Positions 48,191 through 57,468 of a DNA stretch of 64,000 nt are shown piece after piece. A program made the position numbers and the translations under genes. The notes beneath the pieces were generated by a model. That model saw nothing but the letters and a program-made list of their open reading frames with translations. It was not told the DNA's origin and did not search any database. Source of the stretch: Hoylesella shahii DSM 15611 = JCM 12083. GTDB lineage: Bacteria > Bacteroidota > Bacteroidia > Bacteroidales > Bacteroidaceae. The stretch lies in the NCBI RefSeq assembly GCF_000613445.1, contig NZ_BAIZ01000017.1, forward strand, positions 1 through 64,000, read 5' to 3'. How positions within the stretch are numbered: position 1 is the first letter of the stretch; each line of letters begins with the position of its first letter.

Positions 48191-49206
48191 AAACCAATCG
48201 TTTACGCACGCTTATCATGTTTCTTACACTCTGTTTTACACTTGGCGCATGCGTTGATGTGGAACAGTATGACAATAGCCCACGCGGGAACTTCGAAAAA
48301 CTATGGCAAATAATCGACGAAAATTATTGCTTCTTCGACTATAAACAGCAGACTTACGGACTGGATTGGAATGCTGTTTACAACAAATATGCACCACAGT
48401 TTGGCGACAATATGACCGAAGAGCAAACCTTCGAGGTGCTTTCTAATATGCTGGCCGAATTAAAAGACGGCCATGTTAACCTTTTTGCACCCTTTGACGT
48501 GGGCCGCAACTGGTCGTGGAAAGAAGATTATCCCAGTAACTTTAGCGAAGACCTCATAAAAAAATACATCGGAACAAGCTATAAAATAGCGGCCGGAATG
48601 AAGTATTGCATACTTAACGACAATGTGGGCTATCTGCGTTGCTCAACGTTTACTACCGATTTCGGTGCTGGTAATCTCGACCGCATATTGCTTTATCTTG
48701 CTCCTTGCAATGGATTGATTATCGACTTGCGCGACAACGGCGGCGGAATGGTTTCTAGTGCCGAAACATTGGCTGCACGTTTCACTAATAAAGAGGTGAA
48801 AGTGGGCTATATTCAGCATAAAACAGGGCGTGGACACAACGACTTTTCACCTCTTCGCGAGCAAATTCTTAAACCGTCTAATGGGCTAAGGTGGCAAAAA
48901 AAGGTGGTGGTTCTCACCAATAGGGGCGTGTTTAGTGCTGCCAACGAGTTTGTGAAATATATGCTTTGCTTGCCCAATGTGGCTGTGGTGGGCGACCAAA
49001 CTGGTGGTGGCGCAGGTCTACCTTTCACCAGCGAGCTGCCCAATGGCTGGACGGTGCGCTTCTCGGCTTGCCCCATTTACGACCGCGATGGCAAAAACAC
49101 CGAGTTTGGTATTGCGCCAACGCATCCTGTTAGTCTTAACATTTTGGATGCAGCTTCGGGTAAAGACACCCTCATTGAGTATGCTCGAATGTTGCTTGTG
49201 AATTAA
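48187..49206 (+). CDS. S41 family peptidase lipoprotein
   Basis: A 339-residue C-terminal-processing-type serine protease anchored as a lipoprotein: signal, then lipobox LGAC at about residue 21. The N-terminal helical domain has FEKLWQIIDENYCFFDYK. The protease core has LIIDLRDNGGGMVSSAETLA and VVVLTNRGVFSAANEFVKYM, in which the Ser of FSAANEF is the expected nucleophile, followed by VVGDQTGGGAGLPF. No separate PDZ domain is clear. It overlaps the DUF3316-like gene by four bases, so parC, the DUF3316-like gene and this one form one transcription unit. Confidence 0.92.
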   Translation: MKTNRLRTLIMFLTLCFTLGACVDVEQYDNSPRGNFEKLWQIIDENYCFFDYKQQTYGLDWNAVYNKYAPQFGDNMTEEQTFEVLSNMLAELKDGHVNLFAPFDVGRNWSWKEDYPSNFSEDLIKKYIGTSYKIAAGMKYCILNDNVGYLRCSTFTTDFGAGNLDRILLYLAPCNGLIIDLRDNGGGMVSSAETLAARFTNKEVKVGYIQHKTGRGHNDFSPLREQILKPSNGLRWQKKVVVLTNRGVFSAANEFVKYMLCLPNVAVVGDQTGGGAGLPFTSELPNGWTVRFSACPIYDRDGKNTEFGIAPTHPVSLNILDAASGKDTLIEYARMLLVN

Positions 49207-49253
49207 ACTTGTATGCCCTTGGCCTTTATTTGCTGTTGGGGTGGCTATCTTTT

Positions 49254-49293
49254 AAAGGTGCTATGGGCGCTGCTTCCGCCCGTAGCACCTTTT
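49254..49293 (+). terminator. terminator of the parC operon
   Basis: AAAGGTGCTA-T-GGGCG pairs with CGCCC-G-TAGCACCTTT around a 7-nt loop and runs into TTTTCC. It sits 48 bases after the S41 peptidase stop. Confidence 0.85.
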
Positions 49294-49354
49294 CCTTTTC
49301 ATGTGTGGTTGGTGGTTTATGAAGATGGTTTTGTAAAAATAATCCACCAAATTT

Positions 49355-49796
49355 TAACATTATGAGTGCCTTCTTTGTTCGCAAACCTGCACTCGTCTCT
49401 GTTTATGCGCGTATTTTAAAAGTTTGTAACAGTCTGATATTTAGTGTTTTGTGCTATTTTATGCCTAAAACACCCCTTTTTTACCCCCTATAAACCCGCA
49501 AAATGCAGCAAAATCCGTGTGTTTAGCACCAAAACGCAGTTCGTTTAGCAGCAAAACGCAAGGCTATATGCACCAAAACGCATGGCTAAATGCAGCAAAA
49601 CGCACGACTAAATGCAGCAAAATGCGCCAAAGTAGGGTTAAATGAGGAGCCGAAAAACTGTTGTGCCGATGCTTCTAGAAAGGTGAAATGCTATGAAAAC
49701 GCAGAAATAGCAGACGAAAACGCGTTACTTCGCCTCAGCATCCACCCTCATTTTTTACCTTTTATAGTGCTTTTACTGCTCTTTTTTCGCTAGATG
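49355..49796 (+). repeat. intergenic repeat element, copy 3 (with 22-nt array)
   Basis: The block begins with AACATTATGAGTGCCTTCTT, identical to the start of copy 1. It carries a 22-nt array and ends with TTTTTTCGCTAGATGGG, like the TTTTCGCTAGAA end of copies 1 and 2. The TCGATTCTCGCGA box of the other copies is not recognisable here. No convincing gene is present. Confidence 0.68.
49504..49629 (+). repeat. 22-nt tandem repeat array, copy 3
   Basis: Six units of 22-23 nt such as AGCACCAAAACGCAGTTCGT plus TT and GCAGCAAAACGCACGACTAA plus AT. The core GCAAAACGC recurs in every unit but the first and last. Confidence 0.85.
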
Positions 49797-50023
49797 GGTG
49801 GGGCGAGAGAGGTGTGTTTGTAAAGATAATTTACTTTGTGGCTTCGTTCTTAGAACACAATGCTCCACCAAATACACACCCTTTTTGTGCGTAAACACAT
49901 ATAAACGAGCCACGAGCACAAAATAAAAAAGGAGCAACCACATTGCGTTGCCCCTTTTATTATTGCTGTTTGCGGTGCTCACTTGCTTCAAAGCACTGCT
50001 AATGTTTTTTCAATAAGCTATTT

Positions 50024-50677
50024 TTAGAACATATAGGCAAACGAAAGCGAGTAGAGACCCATTCTAGAATTGCCAAAATTAGAATAGAATTGGTTAAAAC
50101 CCCTGTCATAACCTAAGATAAACTGATACTTATCTTTCACTTCTAGGCCCACGCGAACGCCAGCACCCCATGCAAAACGGTTTTGAATCTTATTGCCAAA
50201 GCCATCTTTCGCCGTAAACACATTGTCGTATGTAGTTCCTTCTTCGGTTTTATCGTCTAGCTTCACCATTTCGTATTTAAGTTTTCCAAACAATCCCATT
50301 CCGACATAAGGACCGCCATTAACCAGCAGTTTTACGTTTTGCGACACCGGAAATTTATAGCCCACGTGTATGGGAAGCATCAAATACCAAGGCGAGGCAT
50401 GCTCGGTGAACGTTTTATAGAGATTAGTTCCAAGGCCATCAAATTTCACTTGCCAAGGGTGCGACTCAAATTGTAGCGAAGCATCTGCATACCAACCCTC
50501 GGTTAAGTTTTTAAAACCTAACTCGGCTTTAGCTCCAATGCCGAAGCCCATTTTCGCATCTAAATAGTTTGCTGTGTGTACATTTACGCCTGCAAGTGCA
50601 CCAAATCTAACGTCTTGTGCTGCTATTGGCAGACAAAGTGCCAAAGACAGCAGTGTAAAGATGATTGTTTTTTTCAT
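50024..50677 (-). CDS. outer membrane beta-barrel protein (PorT-like family)
   Basis: A 217-residue protein with a signal peptide (MKKTIIFTLLSLALCLPIAA-Q) and repeated amphipathic strands with G-x-K/G patterns (FGALAGVNVHTANYL, GFGIGAKAELGFKNL, VKLLVNGGPYVGMGLFG), ending in an aromatic strand (LYSLSFAYMF). This fits the PorT/OmpW-like small porin family of Bacteroidota. Ligand and partner are unknown. A TATCTTTG box lies about 260 bases upstream at 50940-50947. Confidence 0.82.
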   Translation of the reverse strand: MKKTIIFTLLSLALCLPIAAQDVRFGALAGVNVHTANYLDAKMGFGIGAKAELGFKNLTEGWYADASLQFESHPWQVKFDGLGTNLYKTFTEHASPWYLMLPIHVGYKFPVSQNVKLLVNGGPYVGMGLFGKLKYEMVKLDDKTEEGTTYDNVFTAKDGFGNKIQNRFAWGAGVRVGLEVKDKYQFILGYDRGFNQFYSNFGNSRMGLYSLSFAYMF

Positions 50678-51289
50678 AATTCTTGAGTTTAATTATTTGA
50701 TTGAATGTCAAGGCATAAGCGTTAAAACTGCAAACGGCATCGCGAAAGCCTTTTTTAGGGTAACCTTTTGAGGGGGTGATTTTGCTAACTTTGGCGCATG
50801 CATTTATTGCAAGGGCAGCAGGGCGCTGTGTGCAGCAAACATTCTAGTCTTACTTTTTCCCCTCGTTTTGGGCAAGCGTGTTGCCATTTTGTTTGGATGT
50901 TGTTTACGTTAAATCTTCAAGTTGGTCATTAATCATTCGCAAAGATAGTTTAATCAACTGATATTGCGCGAGAAAAACGCTTAGAAATTGTTTTTTGTGT
51001 TTTTTTTAACGTAGCGTTAAGCCTTTATTCTCAGTCAAGACGCAACACCTTTTATACCATAGTTCATCTTGGTGTTATCGGGATAAAGGCACACAAGATT
51101 AGGTATTGTGAGACGTGTTAGTTATGTAAAAGGTGGGATATGTAAAGGTTAATACCACTCAATAGACAACCCTTCGCAGGCTAATAACACAAAACAGGCA
51201 CCAGTGTGGTGTAATAAGATGCAGTTTTTTAACAGTTTGAAATTCTAATCTGCAAGAAAATAAATAACCGAAAAAGGTGATAAGAAGTT
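50678..51289. other. intergenic region
   Basis: About 610 bases between the divergent beta-barrel and aquaporin genes. Apart from the minus-strand TATCTTTG box at 50940-50947 I see no gene or repeat. Confidence 0.5.
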
Positions 51290-51319
51290 GCATAGTGTAA
51301 TTATTTACTGTAAATTTGC
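51290..51319 (+). promoter_or_regulatory. aqpZ promoter
   Basis: TTG (51290-51292), 19 bases, then TAAATTTG (51312-51319) match the Bacteroidota promoter consensus. The leader to the start at 51383 would be about 58 nt. Confidence 0.7.
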
Positions 51320-51382
51320 AGCATCAAATAAAACAGGATAATAATTTTAGTATTCAGTTATAAATTAATCAATTAAGAGAGT

Positions 51383-52107
51383 ATGAAAAAATATTTAGCA
51401 GAAATGATTGGCACAATGGTGCTAGTCTTGATGGGTTGCGGCGTTGCCGTAAGTTTAAACTGTTCGTCTAACTGCGCCGATGTGGCCAATGCCGGAACAG
51501 TTATTGGCACAGCATTAGCTTTTGGTTTATCGGTTGTGGCTATGGCCTATACCATTGGTGGCATTTCTGGTTGTCACATCAATCCCGCCATCACCCTTGG
51601 TGTGTTTCTTTCAGGACGCATGAGCGCTAAGGATTGCGGTATGTATATGGTATTCCAAGTTATTGGCGCGTTTTTAGGTGCTAGCATCCTTTACCTGTTG
51701 GTGTCTAGTGCAGGTGTGGAATTTGCTCAAGCAGGCGCAGCACTGGGCTCAAACAACTTGCAAGATGGCGTTAGCGTTGCTGGTGGTTTGATTGCGAGAT
51801 TGTATTTACCTGTGTTTTTGTGCTTGTGGTTCTTGGTGCAACTTCTAAGACCAACGGTGCTACCAACAATTTTGCAGGCTTAGCTATTGGTTTGTCGCTG
51901 GTTTTGGTTCACCTGGTATGCATCCGTTACACCGGCACATCGGTTAATCCCGCCCGTTCAATTGGTCCTGCTTTCCTTGCACAATGTGCTGGTGGTCCTG
52001 TTTCGGCATTGAGCAACTTGTGGATTTTCATCGTTGGTCCTTTTGTAGGCGGCGCGTTGGCTAGCGTTATTTGGCGCGTTATCGAGCCTGCCAAGGCTGA
52101 CGAATAA
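51383..52107 (+). CDS. aqpZ: aquaporin (MIP family), frameshifted
   Basis: This inner-membrane channel passes water, possibly small polyols. The first frame from 51383 carries NPA box 1 (GCHINPAITLG, about residue 63) and three membrane segments. It then leaves frame at GGLIA, where one G is missing after 51796 (GCGGAG reads GCGAG). Restored, the sequence reads AEIVFTCVFVLVVLGATSK and continues with NPA box 2 (TSVNPARSIGPAF) and the sixth helix to 52107. Corrected length is about 241 residues, as expected for AqpZ. The break is probably a sequencing deletion. Confidence 0.93.
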
Positions 52108-52264
52108 GTTTTTAACGATGCCTGTTTGCTCTTTTCGATAAGAAATGTAAGAGCTGTGGCAGCGAGCACCTTGTGGAGTTAGATTTTATATACGCACAAA
52201 GTAAAGGCTTGTAGCGCGAGCAAGGCATCAACAAACATATTTAAGCCATGCAAGGCATGGAAAC

Positions 52265-52302
52265 AAAAAAGATAGCATAGGCAAGCGCCGATGCTATCTT
52301 TT
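52265..52302. terminator. terminator downstream of aqpZ
   Basis: AAAAAAGATAGCAT pairs with ATGCTATCTTTT around a 12-nt loop. It lies 158 bases beyond the aqpZ stop and 129 bases beyond the convergent lipoprotein gene, so it may serve both. Confidence 0.8.
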
Positions 52303-52430
52303 GCTTTATATGCACTAGAAACAAAATGCTCTATCAGCGCAACAGCGCCAAATGCAGGCGTTGAGTTCTGGTGTTAGGTGCAGCGTTGGGGCGTTGGTGT
52401 AGATGCAGAATGTAGCTCCCATGTTTAAGT

Positions 52431-52946
52431 TTATCTTATGCGTTTTAACCAGAAGCGATAAGTCTCAAGCTTGGGTAAGTATCTGTTAACGCGTTGCACC
52501 TCCATCTTGTTTTTAGTAAGCCTTAACACCTTGTCTTTCCATACATGATGCGAATTCTTGCCGTTGCTCAGTTTATAGTTGAAGTGGGTGATAATGGTGT
52601 CGCCTTTAATTCTGAAGCGGCCCACCCCAAAGTCGGGCGCGCCCCATTCTCCATCCCATGCCACCACATATTCGGGCTCAATAACCTCGTAAAGATAGTA
52701 AAATATGTTGTTGGGAGTGAGTTTCCAACGAAATCTGCGGTCGTCTTCAGTATAAATTTTAACATAGTCGTCTCTTTCTTCTTTAGGACCATGAATGCGT
52801 ATGTATTTTGTAATCTCCCAAACGCCCAACAAGTTTTCGCGTGTGGGTGGGAGTGTGGGCTCTTCTTCTTCGTCGTGGCTGCAGGCGCAGAAACAAAGAA
52901 CGCAAGAGAGCAAGATGAAGGCGGTAAGATACTTTAATCTTTTCAT
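52431..52946 (-). CDS. lipoprotein of unknown function (lipocalin-like?)
   Basis: From ATG at 52946 (MKRLKYLTAF) the 171-residue protein has an SPII signal with Cys in LCFCACS near residue 21, followed by an acidic linker (HDEEEEP). The mature domain opens LLGVWEITKYIRI, a pattern seen in lipocalin-like Bacteroidota lipoproteins, and continues with W- and Y-rich beta strands. The in-frame ATG at 52991 would add 15 residues before the signal and is less likely. Monocistronic. Confidence 0.72.
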   Translation of the reverse strand: MKRLKYLTAFILLSCVLCFCACSHDEEEEPTLPPTRENLLGVWEITKYIRIHGPKEERDDYVKIYTEDDRRFRWKLTPNNIFYYLYEVIEPEYVVAWDGEWGAPDFGVGRFRIKGDTIITHFNYKLSNGKNSHHVWKDKVLRLTKNKMEVQRVNRYLPKLETYRFWLKRIR

Positions 52947-53278
52947 TGTTTTGATGCAAATGATGGGGTTTAACAGTTGGTTATAAGGCACTTTGTTGGC
53001 TCAATGTTTGCATGTTGGGCAGTCTTGCTCATGCTTGCAGTTGAATGCAGCGCCTTGTGTTTAAGGGCGTGTGCCCTTGAATAGGGCTGTAAAATTAGTG
53101 CTTTTCAGCACTATGGGTACGATATTGCGCGATAAAATATGGATATTAAGGTTCTTTTAATAGTTGTTTGTATTGGGCAAGATGGCAAAATATACCGCAA
53201 AACACTTGTATTTATGCCTATTGATGGCGTTTGGAAAAGGGTACGAATGCAATTAATGCATAAAAAAGATCGTAAAAA

Positions 53279-53310
53279 TTTGGCTTGGCCATAAAAAAAC
53301 ACTACCTTTG
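53279..53310 (+). promoter_or_regulatory. tRNA-Leu promoter
   Basis: TTTG (53279-53282), 20 bases, TACCTTTG (53303-53310): an exact match to the Bacteroidota consensus, 12 bases upstream of the tRNA 5' end. Confidence 0.85.
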
Positions 53311-53322
53311 CACCGCAAATTA

Positions 53323-53404
53323 GCGCCTGTGGCGAAATTGGTAGACGCGCTAGACTTAGGATCTAGTGTTTCGCGACGTGTAGGTTCGAGTCCTATCAGG
53401 CGCA
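53323..53404 (+). tRNA. tRNA-Leu (anticodon TAG)
   Basis: The acceptor arms GCGCCTG and CAGGCGC pair, with A as discriminator base. The anticodon arm is CTAGA-CTTAGGA-TCTAG, giving anticodon TAG, which reads CUN leucine codons. A long variable arm of the class II type (TGTTTCGCGACG) follows, then the T arm TAGG-TTCGAGT-CCTA. Length is 82 nt without an encoded CCA end. Promoter and terminator lie immediately on each side, so it is a single-gene unit. Confidence 0.97.
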
Positions 53405-53405
53405 C

Positions 53406-53445
53406 AAAATATCCCAACTGCTTGTTTAAGTGGTTGGGATATTTT
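53406..53445 (+). terminator. terminator of tRNA-Leu
   Basis: AAAATATCCCAAC pairs perfectly with GTTGGGATATTTT and runs into further T residues, 1 base after the tRNA. Confidence 0.9.
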
Positions 53446-53639
53446 TTTTATTTCTCCTTTTATCTTTGGGGCTTTGGGCGAAAGGCGGTTGCCTGTTATA
53501 TGTAATTACCTATGCGGAATGTGCAAAAGCATGTATTAGGGGTGTGAGCGCGTGGAGCGTACTGCGCCAATAACGGGAGGGGTAGTAGCACTAAATGCAG
53601 GCGTAAAGCCTCGCCAAGCACAGTACGATGCAGCTAAAC

Positions 53640-54806
53640 TTAGGCCTTTAGTTCGATAAGAAAGGTGGTGCCAATGCCCACTTCCGAGCTTTTCACCATG
53701 ATTTTGCCTTGATGATATTCTTCAACAATGCGTTTGGCAAGCGACAAACCCAGTCCCCAGCCACGTTTTTTTGTGGTGAAACCCGGTCGGAAAACGTTGC
53801 CAATATCCTTTTTGCGAATGCCCTTGCCCGTGTCTGAAATTTCGATAATCACCTTTTGCGCTGTTTTTTGCATAGACAAAGTGATGGTGCCAGGTTGTTC
53901 GCCGATGGCGTCGACAGCATTCTTACACAAGTTTTCGATAACCCATTCAAAGAGCGAAGCGTTGAGGTTAAGGATAATATCCTCGCTGGGAAACTGCGTA
54001 ACGAGGTTAATACGCTTGGGTGTGCGCTTGTCGATGTAGTCTATTGCGTGCGCCATCACTTCGTTAAGACTAGCGGGTAGAGGTTCGGGTAGCGAGCCAA
54101 TTTTAGAAAATCTGTCGGCAATAAGTTGCAGGCGTTTGATATCATTCTCCATTTCGGGTATCAAATCATCATCGGGGTGCGTTTCTTTTAGCACCTCGGT
54201 CCAGGCCATCAGGCTAGAAATAGGCGTACCCAGTTGGTGAGCAGTTTCTTTAGAAAGTCCCACCCACACTTTGTTTTGTTCGGCACGTTTAGAGGTTCGC
54301 AACGCCATCAAAGCCACCAGCACAAAAATTAGTCCTATTCCCAGTTGCACATAAGGGTAAATGGCCAGCCGTTGCAGCATGAGCGAGTCGGCATAACACA
54401 CATAAATATATTCGTTTTTAGACGCATCGTTGAGCGAGATGCGCACAAATCGTCCTTCGGCAAGTAGTTGTTGCGCCATTGCGTTAACCTTTTTCACGCT
54501 GTCGGCATCTGATTGGCCACGCACATTAACATTGCGCGCCGACTGCACATGGCCTTTAGCATCGAGAACCACCACGGGAATGGAGTTGTTGTCGTTGATA
54601 ACGCGCAACACCAGGTTGAGGTCGGTGTTTTCGTCGGCAAGGTTAAGCGTTCTCATTGCTTCGGCCCAAATTTCCATTTTGTGGCGTTCTTCGACCTCGA
54701 GGTCGCGTGTAAGCATGCGTGACACGGCAAGTGATGCCACAACAATAATCGTTGCCACCACCACAAGGATAATTTTTGTTTGCCTAATTCTGTCTGTCCA
54801 TTGCAT
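53640..54806 (-). CDS. sensor histidine kinase
   Basis: A 388-residue membrane kinase. Transmembrane segments lie at about residues 11-30 and 151-170, enclosing a 120-residue periplasmic sensor. The H-box SKETAHQLGTPISSLM places the phosphorylated His at residue 190. The ATPase domain has the N-box ENLCKNAVDAI, G1 ISDTGKGI, the F-box-like VFRPGFTTK and G2 GWGLGLSLAKRI. The HQLGTP form of the H-box is typical of Bacteroidota kinases. No response regulator gene adjoins it, so the partner and signal are unknown. Confidence 0.94.
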   Translation of the reverse strand: MQWTDRIRQTKIILVVVATIIVVASLAVSRMLTRDLEVEERHKMEIWAEAMRTLNLADENTDLNLVLRVINDNNSIPVVVLDAKGHVQSARNVNVRGQSDADSVKKVNAMAQQLLAEGRFVRISLNDASKNEYIYVCYADSLMLQRLAIYPYVQLGIGLIFVLVALMALRTSKRAEQNKVWVGLSKETAHQLGTPISSLMAWTEVLKETHPDDDLIPEMENDIKRLQLIADRFSKIGSLPEPLPASLNEVMAHAIDYIDKRTPKRINLVTQFPSEDIILNLNASLFEWVIENLCKNAVDAIGEQPGTITLSMQKTAQKVIIEISDTGKGIRKKDIGNVFRPGFTTKKRGWGLGLSLAKRIVEEYHQGKIMVKSSEVGIGTTFLIELKA

Positions 54807-55455
54807 ACTTTGATAACGCGCGTCTTATATATATATTGTGTAAGCGTGCCAACAGATGTCCATTATAGTGGAATAAGTTTGTGATTTGAGGTAGTAGAGG
54901 TGATGCCAAGTTGCAATTGAGCTACTAGAACGACAACCTTTGCATGAGCGTTGGGCGTAAATAGGACAGAAGAAAGGCAAAAAAAAGGCGGAAAAAGGCA
55001 CGCTTCGGGCGCAAACAGATGAAGTATGGCGCTGTAAGCGGTTAGAAAATCCATGCAATCGCAGGCAGATTAGCCACGTTAACCCCTAGTTTTAGTGGCA
55101 AGAGGAGATAGAAAACGCCGTTTTCGGGTTCTTATCACCAACTTTTTACCCACAATTGAGAGGAAGAAGGCCAGAGAAAAGAAACAGATGGTTGTTCGTT
55201 TCAATCCCAAAATTTGTTCTTTTTTCTAGATTTTGAGTAATGAAGGCTATTGATTTTCTTTTTAATACGATTTTTAGGTTATTTCACAAGTAGTGAAATA
55301 AAGCCGTGCAAATCGCTCATTTTGTAGGTTTTATGCGGTTTTTATGCTCTCTTTTACGGCTGTGTGCGGTCACAATTTGGCTTGATTCACGTCAAAAGTG
55401 GGCAAATGGTGATAAATAACATGTTTTTTTTCTTGGCTGTTTGCGCAAACAGATG
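54807..55455. other. intergenic region
   Basis: No gene is seen. TTATTTCAC and GTGAAATAA (55279-55301) form a perfect 9-bp hairpin with a 5-nt loop. The rest is AT-rich, and parts recall the flanks of the dispersed repeat elements. Confidence 0.5.
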
Positions 55456-55463
55456 TAACTTTG
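55456..55463 (+). promoter_or_regulatory. -7 box ahead of the candidate long noncoding RNA
   Basis: TAACTTTG fits TAnnTTTG, with TTG at 55433-55435 spaced 20 bases upstream. Confidence 0.55.
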
Positions 55464-56197
55464 CATCGTAAAAAGAAAACCAATCACAATCAAGAAATGA
55501 TTCGACATTGTGAGAAGTTTGAGAGAAAAGAATAAAGTAGGTGTTTAGTTAAGTATAAGATTGAAGATTGTTTAGTTGTTGGAGTGATCCAATTTGTTTA
55601 GGTAGATGGTATTACTTTTGAGAGGCATTTAGATTGTATTGGGACAAACATAGCCCATTGCAACTGAATGGGAGACGCTAGATAAGAAATACGAGACATG
55701 AAAACCTGCACAAGGTTAAGTCCGAGAGTATAAAATAATTCTGAAAGATTGATATAAAGGATAGTCATAGGTATTCAAGCATAGGTAAGAAAGAATTGAA
55801 TAAAGGAAACATGTTAATGTATTAGACTAGATTAAAGGACAAAGATTGAGTATTTTTTCAGGTAACGATACATATTTAGGTTAGGTATTGATAGGTAAGA
55901 TTGATAATTTCAGGATTAATATAGGTAGTAGAAATCAAGGTAATAAATAGAGATTGTACTTTAAGGTAACAGACATTTACATTGATGGTTCAATAGGTTA
56001 GTTTGATAAGGTAAAAAGAGAAAGATGTTTAGATGACGCCCTCTTGCAGCAAAAGCTGCATTGGGCAATGCGGTGGGGATAGGATAACAAGATGTTCCCC
56101 CCGCCTTCCGGCAGTGAGAAGGCACAATGACTGTTTTCGCAACCGGTGTGCGGCATGTAATGAAGACTTAGCTTCATGGCAGCCGTTTATTTTTTGT
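55464..56197 (+). ncRNA. candidate long noncoding RNA with structured 3' end
   Basis: A promoter box at 55456 is followed by 570 bases of purine-rich sequence without a gene, in which AGGTA or AGGTT occurs at least ten times between 55600 and 56015. Composition then shifts to a compact folded part: TGCAGC/GCTGCA with loop AAAA (56045-56060); GCGG-GGGGA/TCCCC-CCGC (56070-56104); GCCTTC/GAAGGC (56103-56123). Last comes CGGC...ATGAAG/CTTCAT...GCCG (56151-56185), followed by TTTATTTTTT as an intrinsic terminator. No Rfam family is recognised: conserved cores of RNase P, tmRNA, SRP RNA and cobalamin or TPP riboswitches were not seen. It may instead be processed to the 3' part alone. Confidence 0.45.
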
Positions 56198-56438
56198 CTT
56201 GAATTTTATTTACTTTGAGCCGTTTGTTGCTGTGTCGCGAAATGCTGAAACGTCGTAAATGCTAACTTAATTAAGGAAATTGCATAGCCTTGATATGTAT
56301 CAGCGTGCTTGTTTGGTGTTCAAGCTTTAGCGTTATGAGAAACACTATCTATAAAATAGTTATTTGACCTGGAGTTAAGATTGGTTTTAGCTCAAAAATA
56401 TTTTATCGAAAGACAGAGTGTTTTTCGGAATTTCTTCG

Positions 56439-56446
56439 TACTTTTG
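56439..56446 (+). promoter_or_regulatory. -7 box ahead of the 56595 gene
   Basis: TACTTTTG matches TAnnTTTG and would give a leader of about 145 nt. Confidence 0.5.
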
Positions 56447-56594
56447 CCTCAAAAGCATGTGTACTATGCTTTCTCTGATTGCCAGCATAGCCCTGTAATC
56501 TCAGGTTTTTACTAAAAACAAATGTTGCAACACGAACGTAACTCTTTGCAAAGCGGTTGTGTGCATGTATTATGAAATATAAGTTAAGCGTATA

Positions 56595-57299
56595 ATGACA
56601 AGAAAAATAGCGTGCGGTTTGTTATTGCTGATATTAGCAACAATAGGCTTGAACAGTAAGACTAAGGTTGAGTTGACCCGATACCCTAGCTGGATTGTGG
56701 CTAAAATAGTAGACAGTAAGCCCGTGAAAGTAACGACCAACTTCACCCATGTGTTGTCAAACAGTTCGACAGCATACATCGGATACATCGGCAACAACTA
56801 TCAAAAGTTTGATATAAGTTTGCAGAGCGTGCGCAAAAGCACTGCAAATCGTTACTCGGTGACTGGCGTTACGATGGTAAGAACCAACCGTTGCAACTTC
56901 CAGGGCACAATAGATGTGGTAGAGAATAGGCAGTTCAGTCATCCCACTTTTGGATTAGACAACTCGATGAAAGGGCAGTTTAAGCGCCGTGGCTGTACCA
57001 TTGCCAAGTACAGATTTGCAGAAAATGCGCTACAAAAGGGTAGTGGCGTGTTTGTGGGATATCTGTTGTTCTACTGGTATGAGACAAATAAAGGAGAGAT
57101 TGTTTACGACGATATCGACGACTTCTCGGATAGCTATAGCAACAATCAGTATGCTGGCACATGGCAAAGTTATGCCACAAAGAAGAGCAAGCCCTGTGCT
57201 TGGGGGCAATATCGCGTGCCCAACAGTGGCGATTTGGATGTTGGAGCAGCCGAGTTTTCGGTTAATCCCAAGTACGCCCGCAATGGTTGGAGCAAGTAG
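56595..57299 (+). CDS. secreted protein of unknown function
   Basis: A 234-residue protein with a short hydrophobic N-terminus (IACGLLLLILATIGLNS), probably a signal peptide. The mature part is basic and rich in Tyr, Asn and Ser, with several cysteines. It includes YIGYIGNNYQKFDISLQSV and a pair of aromatic-rich strands (GVFVGYLLFYWYE). I do not recognise a family. The frame is intact, and the gene lies 170 bases upstream of the MATE transporter gene on the same strand. Confidence 0.65.
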   Translation: MTRKIACGLLLLILATIGLNSKTKVELTRYPSWIVAKIVDSKPVKVTTNFTHVLSNSSTAYIGYIGNNYQKFDISLQSVRKSTANRYSVTGVTMVRTNRCNFQGTIDVVENRQFSHPTFGLDNSMKGQFKRRGCTIAKYRFAENALQKGSGVFVGYLLFYWYETNKGEIVYDDIDDFSDSYSNNQYAGTWQSYATKKSKPCAWGQYRVPNSGDLDVGAAEFSVNPKYARNGWSK

Positions 57300-57468
57300 T
57301 TTGCTGCTAAAAACGAATGGATAAGAGTGGCTTGGCAACTTGGGTACAACAAAGCCACCCGCTAGCATGAACCACAACAACGCCATAGGCATAGCACTGG
57401 CACAGAAAATTTACACATTAGGCCGTTCACAAAAAGCAGTGTGGCTAACACCAACCAACAATGTTGGC

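Noticed and set aside
56033..56197. Cobalamin riboswitch, RNase P RNA, tmRNA or SRP RNA
   Set aside because: The conserved cores of these RNAs were looked for by eye and not found, and the element ends in its own terminator with no downstream gene start.
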